A DNA stretch of 8,307 nt from JALYQB01 sp035640155 (GTDB taxonomy: Bacteria; Actinomycetota; Actinomycetes; Mycobacteriales; Pseudonocardiaceae): contig DASQWR010000116.1 of the NCBI GenBank assembly GCA_035640155.1, forward strand, positions 1 through 8,307, given 5' to 3'. The stretch's first letter is position 1. The number at the start of each line of letters is the position of its first letter. Below, piece after piece: positions 3,815-8,307 of the stretch. The notes below the pieces were generated by a model. The model searched no databases. It was not told where the DNA came from and saw nothing but the letters and a program-made list of their open reading frames with translations. The position numbers and the translations under genes are program-made.

Positions 3815-6800
3815 GAGGGCCCTCCTGCGGTGTCGAGGAATGCGGTCTGGACGGTGCGAACGGGCTCGCCGGGTCGGACGTACTGGGCGCGGCCGACAGG
3901 CAGCGTCATGGGGCGCACCCCGGCGAACAGCTGCCCCTCGGTCCGGTCGCCGGACATGAGCAGCCCGAGCGCCCCGGATTCCCGCACCCCGAGGGTGAAC
4001 GGCTCGTAGAGCCCGCGTGACGCTCCGGCGACGCGCCGGGTCATGACGACGTGCAGCCCGAGGTCGCGTCCGGCGGCGAGGAACGGCACGAACGGCCCGA
4101 GCGGCTGCGTCGCCGACGCAGCGAGCACGTCGTAGTCGTCGATGAGCAGCACGATGCGCGGCCCCCCGCTCGGCCCGCCCGCCGGATCCCGCTGGGTCGG
4201 ATCCCGCTGGGTGAGCTCCTGACACACCGCGGTCGAGAGCTGCTGGGCGAGCGTCGAGTTGGGTGCGTACCCGCCGCGGTACGGCTCGGGCACGGCGTCC
4301 GCGAGCCCGTGCCGCGGGTCGAACACCGCGAACACGAGCTCTTCGGGGCTGTACTGCTGCACGAGACCCTCGACGACGAGGCGCAGCAGGTTCGTCTTGC
4401 CGGTGCCGGAGTCGCCGAGCGCGAGCAGGTTCTGATCGCGGCCGAACAGCTCGAGCACCGCGGGCGCGAAGTCGCTCTCGAACCGTCCGAAGGCCACGGA
4501 CCCAGGAGCGGGCTGAGCGTCACTCAGATCGGAGGCGCGCAGCACCGCAGGCAGCACCCGCACCGGCGGGGGCAACGGTCCGGTCCAGGCACTGCGGACG
4601 ATCGTCGCGGCCTCGGCCAGCGCGGAGCCGGCGGCGTCGGGCACCGAGTCCAGCCGCGGCAGCGCGATCTGCGCGAAGAGCCGGTCGGTGGTGAGCGCTC
4701 GGCCGGGCTGGTCGGCCGGCACGGTGCGCGCCAGCTTACCGTCCACACTGGACTCCGCAGGCTCGCCGAGGCGCAGCTCCACCCGTTGGGAGAACGCGAC
4801 CTGCTGCGCGGCACGCACCTCGTTCCACCGCCGCGCCGTCGCGACGACGTGGATGCCGTAACGCCCGCCGCGCGCGAGCAGGTCGAAGACCGGCTTCTCC
4901 AGGCTTTCGAACTCGGCGAACAGCTGGCCGTAGCCGTCGAGCATCAGCACGACCTCGGTGCACGCCAGCTCGGTCATCCGGCCGGCGGCGCGCTCGGCCC
5001 GCAGGTCGGCGACCGTGTCGAGCTGGTGGCGGGCGAACAGCTGCTCGCGTTCGGCGAGCATCGCGTGCACCTCGTCGAGGGTGCGCCGGATGCGCTCCCG
5101 GTCGTCACGGCTGGCGACGCCGCCGACGTGCGGCAGCCCGGAGAGCGCGCGCAACCCGCCGCCGAGCAGATCGATGGCGTAGATCCCGACGTCGGTCGGC
5201 GTGTGCGTGGTGGCCAGTGCGAGCGCCATCGTCCGCAGCGCGGTCGTCTTGCCGGTGCTCGGCGCGCCGAGCACGAGCACGTTCCCGCCACCCGCGGCGA
5301 GGTCGAGCAGCCACGGTCCCTGCCACTGCCGCGCCGGGTCGTCCAGGATGCCGAGCGGCACCTGCAGCCCCGCACCCGCGTGCTGGGTGCAGCGCAGCCG
5401 CACCCCGCGCGGCGTGACGTCGAAGCCACCGCCCGCGCGGTCCAGGGTGAGGGCGGGCGGCAGCGGCGGCAGCCAGATCGGCGGCACCGGCCGGCCCACC
5501 GCAGCGATCTGGTGCACCATGGTGGACATCAGGGTGGGGCCGCTGGTGCGGCGGGTGGGAGCACTGGGCTCCCCGGCGGTGGCTGCGCCGGACGGGGTGG
5601 GGTGGCCGAACCGCGGCATCGGCTTCACCAGCGGGCCCACGACGGGCGCGAGCTCGGCCTCCGCGCCGTCGGTGAGCGGGCCCGAGACGTAGGCGGCCTT
5701 GAACCTCTCGTAGACCGTGACATCGACCTTGAGGTAGCCGTTGCCCGGCAGCGCGGGCAGGTGGAACGCGTCGGGCGTGTCGAGCACCGTCCGCGACTCC
5801 ATCTCGGACAGCGTCCGCAGCCCGATCCGGTACGACAGGTAGGTGTCGAGCCCGCGAAGCTTGCCCTGCTCGATGCGCTGGCTGGAGAACAGCAGGTGCA
5901 CTCCGATGGAGCGCCCGATCCGGCCGATCCGCAGGAACAGCTCGACGAACTCCGGCTTCGCGGTGAGCAGCTCGCCGAACTCGTCGATGATGACGAGCAG
6001 GTGGCGCAGCGGCGGCATGTCGTCGGGGTACCCGCGCTCGGCGCGGCGCAGGTTGTACTCCGTGATGTCGGTGATCTTGCCGGCGTCGGCGAGCACCTGC
6101 TGGCGCCGCAGCACCTCGCCGTCCACGCTGGAGTACATCCGCTCGACGAGGGTGGCATCCGAGGACAGGTTCGTGATGAGCCCGGCGACGTGCGGCAGCG
6201 CGGCGAACGGCGCGAAGGTGGCGCCGCCCTTGTAGTCGACGAGCACCATCGACAGCTGCTCGGGCGAGTGGGTGGTCACCAGCGCGAGCACCAGGGTGCG
6301 CAGCAGCTCGCTCTTGCCCGACCCGGTGGCCCCGACGCACAGGCCGTGCGGGCCCATCCCCAGCTGTGCGGACTCCTTGAGGTCCAGCAGCGTCGGGCGC
6401 CCCGCGGCGTCCACCCCGAGCGGCACCCGCAGGAAGTCGCGCTCCGGGCGGGGGCGCCACAGTCGCTGCAGGTCGAGGTGCTCGGGATCGGGCGTGCCGA
6501 GCAGCGTGGCCAAATCGGCGGGCGGGGTCCCGGACCCGTCGTCGTAGGAGTCGGCCGAGAGGCGCAACGGCGCGATGCGGCGGGCGAGGCCCTCGACCAG
6601 CGGCACGGGCGCGTCGTCCAGCGTGCCGTGCACGACCACCGGCTCGGGGGCGGCGAGGTCCTCGAGGGTAACCGCGGCACCGTCGACGGTCACCCGGCGC
6701 GTGATCTCGCCCGGCTCGTCGAGCCGGTCGGCGAGCAGGTGCACGACGGTGACGCCGAGGCTGGGCAGCCCGGTCGCGACGTCCGGTGTAGCCACCCCGC

Positions 6801-7797
6801 GGGCAACCTGCCCGTACGCGTCGTCGATCACCAGCAGCCGGGACCGGGTGCGCGCCGCCTCGGAACCGCCGCCGTGCCGGTAGGACTTCGCGGCGGCGGT
6901 GGCACGCTGCGCCAGGTCGTCGGCGAGCAGGGCGGTGAGCGTCTCCGGATCGGCGACCAGCAGCGGCATCGGTCCGGCCGGCCCGATCTCGGAGCGGTCC
7001 AGCAGGTGCGGCAGCCACCGCGTCCAGGCCCAGTCCTGCTCGCGTTCCGGGGAGGCGAGGACGGCGACGGTGACGTCATCGGGCGCGTGCAGCGCCGCCA
7101 CCTGCGCGAGGACCGCCCGCGCGGTGCGCAGCACGTCCTCGCGCCGCGCGCCGATCACGCTGACGTCACCGGCCCGGTCAAGGTTCACCCGCAGTGGCAA
7201 TCCCGGGATCCGGTCGAAGCGGCGCACCAGCGCGCGGGCCTCGGCGCGCATGAACTCATCGGTGGGATTGGTGAGCGTGCCCTCCTCGCGCAGCTGGATC
7301 TCGCGGACGGGCAGCGCGCCGGTGCCGACCCGGATGCGCAGGAAGTCCAGGTCCGCGCGGCGGCGCTCCCAGAGCCGCGCCGGGTCCGCGACGATGTCCA
7401 GCAGGTGTGTCACCGGCGGGTCCGGCCGCGCGCTGCGCTCCCGGAAGGACTGCTCGTGGGTGCGCAGGTCCTCCCGCAGCTCTTCCAGGTAGTCCAGGTA
7501 GCGCTCGCGCTGTGCCCGCCGCTTGCGGCTCGCCTTGCCGCGCTGGGTGAGGTAGAAGACGCCCGCCGCGCTGAGCGACACGATCATGATGACGGCGCCG
7601 AACGCGGCGAACGCGGAGCCGCGCAGGAACATCATCATGCTCATCGCCGCACCGGCCCCGGCCAGCGGGATGATGCTCTGCAGCCCGCCGGGTCCACCGC
7701 CCTCCGGCAGCACCGGTGGCGGGCTCATCGTCAGCGGCTCCTCCGCGACGATCGGCCGGACGGTGCGGGCCGGCCGGTTCACCACGCGCGTCGTCAC
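3811..7797 (-). CDS. eccC: Type VII secretion ATPase EccC (fused EccCa/EccCb, three FtsK/SpoIIIE-like domains)
   Basis: Motor of the ESX system: a membrane-anchored ATPase that recognises WXG100-type substrates and drives export. 1328 residues from GTG7797, which has GGGGGTGG four bases upstream. Residues about 41-83 hold two closely spaced membrane helices (SIIPLAGAGAAMSMMMFL, then AFGAVIMIVSLSAAGVFYL), followed by a basic coiled-coil-like stalk (85-122) and the domain before ATPase 1. ATPase 1: Walker A GATGSGKS (489-496), VDYKGGATF (520-528), Walker B LLVIIDEF (600-607), then SSQRIEQGKLRGLDTYLSYR. ATPase 2: Walker A GAPSTGKT (844-851), Walker B VVLMLDGY (949-956), lacking the acidic residue after Asp. 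ATPase 3: Walker A GDSGTGKT (1128-1135), Walker B IVLLIDDYD (1215-1223). Only ATPase 1 has the full catalytic Walker B, as is usual in EccC. Length and order match single-chain EccC of non-mycobacterial actinomycetes; mycobacterial ESX-1 splits it into two proteins. Intact throughout. Confidence 0.97.
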   Translation of the reverse strand: MTTRVVNRPARTVRPIVAEEPLTMSPPPVLPEGGGPGGLQSIIPLAGAGAAMSMMMFLRGSAFAAFGAVIMIVSLSAAGVFYLTQRGKASRKRRAQRERYLDYLEELREDLRTHEQSFRERSARPDPPVTHLLDIVADPARLWERRRADLDFLRIRVGTGALPVREIQLREEGTLTNPTDEFMRAEARALVRRFDRIPGLPLRVNLDRAGDVSVIGARREDVLRTARAVLAQVAALHAPDDVTVAVLASPEREQDWAWTRWLPHLLDRSEIGPAGPMPLLVADPETLTALLADDLAQRATAAAKSYRHGGGSEAARTRSRLLVIDDAYGQVARGVATPDVATGLPSLGVTVVHLLADRLDEPGEITRRVTVDGAAVTLEDLAAPEPVVVHGTLDDAPVPLVEGLARRIAPLRLSADSYDDGSGTPPADLATLLGTPDPEHLDLQRLWRPRPERDFLRVPLGVDAAGRPTLLDLKESAQLGMGPHGLCVGATGSGKSELLRTLVLALVTTHSPEQLSMVLVDYKGGATFAPFAALPHVAGLITNLSSDATLVERMYSSVDGEVLRRQQVLADAGKITDITEYNLRRAERGYPDDMPPLRHLLVIIDEFGELLTAKPEFVELFLRIGRIGRSIGVHLLFSSQRIEQGKLRGLDTYLSYRIGLRTLSEMESRTVLDTPDAFHLPALPGNGYLKVDVTVYERFKAAYVSGPLTDGAEAELAPVVGPLVKPMPRFGHPTPSGAATAGEPSAPTRRTSGPTLMSTMVHQIAAVGRPVPPIWLPPLPPALTLDRAGGGFDVTPRGVRLRCTQHAGAGLQVPLGILDDPARQWQGPWLLDLAAGGGNVLVLGAPSTGKTTALRTMALALATTHTPTDVGIYAIDLLGGGLRALSGLPHVGGVASRDDRERIRRTLDEVHAMLAEREQLFARHQLDTVADLRAERAAGRMTELACTEVVLMLDGYGQLFAEFESLEKPVFDLLARGGRYGIHVVATARRWNEVRAAQQVAFSQRVELRLGEPAESSVDGKLARTVPADQPGRALTTDRLFAQIALPRLDSVPDAAGSALAEAATIVRSAWTGPLPPPVRVLPAVLRASDLSDAQPAPGSVAFGRFESDFAPAVLELFGRDQNLLALGDSGTGKTNLLRLVVEGLVQQYSPEELVFAVFDPRHGLADAVPEPYRGGYAPNSTLAQQLSTAVCQELTQRDPTQRDPAGGPSGGPRIVLLIDDYDVLAASATQPLGPFVPFLAAGRDLGLHVVMTRRVAGASRGLYEPFTLGVRESGALGLLMSGDRTEGQLFAGVRPMTLPVGRAQYVRPGEPVRTVQTAFLDTAGGPS
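3820..3826 (-). promoter_or_regulatory. Shine-Dalgarno site for the DUF6177-like N-part
   Basis: AGGAGGG on the minus strand, five bases before GTG3814, embedded in the codons for the last residues of EccC (AGGPS). It fixes the start of the downstream gene, which lies far inside a longer open frame, and supports translational coupling with eccC. Confidence 0.8.
4183..4212 (-). repeat. 15-bp tandem duplication inside eccC
   Basis: The plus strand shows CGGATCCCGCTGGGT twice, exactly head to tail (4183-4197, 4198-4212). On the coding strand it gives TQRDP-TQRDP at residues 1196-1205, in the ATPase 3 domain between the VCQEL helix and the Walker B strand. It is in frame and followed by a Gly/Pro-rich loop (AGGPSGGP), so probably a tolerated surface-loop expansion. 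Confidence 0.95.
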
Positions 7798-7810
7798 GTC
7801 GCCACCCCCG

Positions 7811-8307
7811 TCACAGCTGCCTCGCCCTGGCCAGCAGGTGCCCGGCGAGGCGCGTCGCCTCGACCATCGTGGCCTCCCCGAGCCGGTCCGCGCTGACCGG
7901 CGCCGCCGCGGCCAGGTGCCGGTCGTGCGGGACCGTCACCACCGGGACGTCGTAGCGCTGCAACGCCTCGTGGACCGCGCGGGTGTTCAACGCCGAGCGC
8001 CCGTCCGGGCTCGTGGTGTTCAGTGCGATGACGACACGGGACAGCGACGCCGCGCGGTCGGCGCCCGCGACGCGGTCCAGCGCGGCGCAGGTGCTGCGCA
8101 CCCCGTCCGGCGTCGCGGGGGTGACCACGGCGACCGCGTGCGCCTCGGAGAGCACCTCGACGGTGGCCGGGGAGTCCATGCCGTGGCCGCAGTCGGTGAC
8201 GCAGACGGCGAAGAGCCGGGAGAGCGCCCGGGTGACGTCGCGGGCCAGGTGCGGCTGCCCCGGCGCGCCGCCGGGCAGCACCCACAGGCCGGTCGAGGTG
8301 CGCCGCA
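7811..8307 (-). CDS. MinD/ParA-like ATPase of the ESX locus, 3' part (5' end outside window)
   Basis: Open to the window edge: 164 residues ending 13 bp before eccC. It starts mid-protein with RRTSTGLWVLPGGAPGQPHL, then a beta strand ending FAVCVTDCGHG, where the Asp after the hydrophobic strand corresponds to the Walker B-like position of MinD/ParA proteins. Next come AHAVAVVTPATPDGVRSTCA (regulator strand and helix), SRVVIALNTTSPDGRSALNT and the late strand VPVVTVPHDRHLA. The order 'strand-DCG, VVTPATPDGV, VVIALN, VPHD' is that of MinD-like proteins that neighbour ESX genes (compare EspI of mycobacterial ESX-1). The Walker A loop (GGxGKT-like) would lie beyond the edge and cannot be checked. 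GTG8281 is only an internal codon, since the frame continues upstream with family-like residues. Probably cotranscribed with eccC; a role in positioning or regulating the secretion machine is inference. Confidence 0.8.
   Translation of the reverse strand, partial: RRTSTGLWVLPGGAPGQPHLARDVTRALSRLFAVCVTDCGHGMDSPATVEVLSEAHAVAVVTPATPDGVRSTCAALDRVAGADRAASLSRVVIALNTTSPDGRSALNTRAVHEALQRYDVPVVTVPHDRHLAAAAPVSADRLGEATMVEATRLAGHLLARARQL

Noticed and set aside
4051..7896. A 1281-codon plus-strand open frame covering almost the whole eccC gene
   Set aside because: It is the GC-rich antisense shadow of eccC: Arg/Gly/Gln/His-rich, no recognisable domain, while the minus strand has the membrane helices and three sets of Walker motifs in order.

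Overview
The window is high-GC DNA with GTG starts and tightly packed genes. It comes from an actinomycete, probably of the Pseudonocardiales or Streptomyces type. The anchor is a complete type VII (ESX) secretion ATPase, EccC, in the fused three-ATPase, non-mycobacterial form. Taxonomy is inferred from base composition and gene content only.

Right part (2499-8307, minus strand, transcribed right to left): the 3' part of a MinD/ParA-like ATPase, then eccC, then two short genes. Together those two genes look like the N- and C-terminal parts of the protein annotated DUF6177 beside ESX loci in Streptomyces. The MinD-like gene ends 13 bp before eccC. eccC, the N-part and the C-part are each joined by a 4-bp GTGA stop/start overlap, so this is one translationally coupled operon of the secretion machinery.

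Left part (1-2498, plus strand, converging on the operon): a decayed array of polymorphic toxin and immunity modules. In order: a toxin C-terminal region whose RelA/SpoT-like domain is internally deleted; a frameshifted DUF6188-like immunity gene; an antisense scrap of the DUF6177 3' end; the C-terminal half of a papain-fold (glutamine deamidase type) toxin; a frameshifted YrhB-like immunity gene; a small uncharacterised gene that looks intact; a second toxin linker remnant; and the last 16 codons of a second DUF6188-like gene.

The key structural observation is a 150-bp direct repeat (1094-1243 and 2436-2585, 7 mismatches, no gaps). Each copy carries the immunity-gene 3' end, the intergenic gap and the 3' end of the convergent ESX-operon gene. 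This is the scar of a 1342-bp cassette gain or duplication at the boundary between toxin array and apparatus. The likely picture is a recombination zone beside an ESX core operon where toxin/immunity cassettes are added, displaced and eroded. The linkage of these toxins to this secretion system as cargo is inferred from position and family habit, not shown directly.
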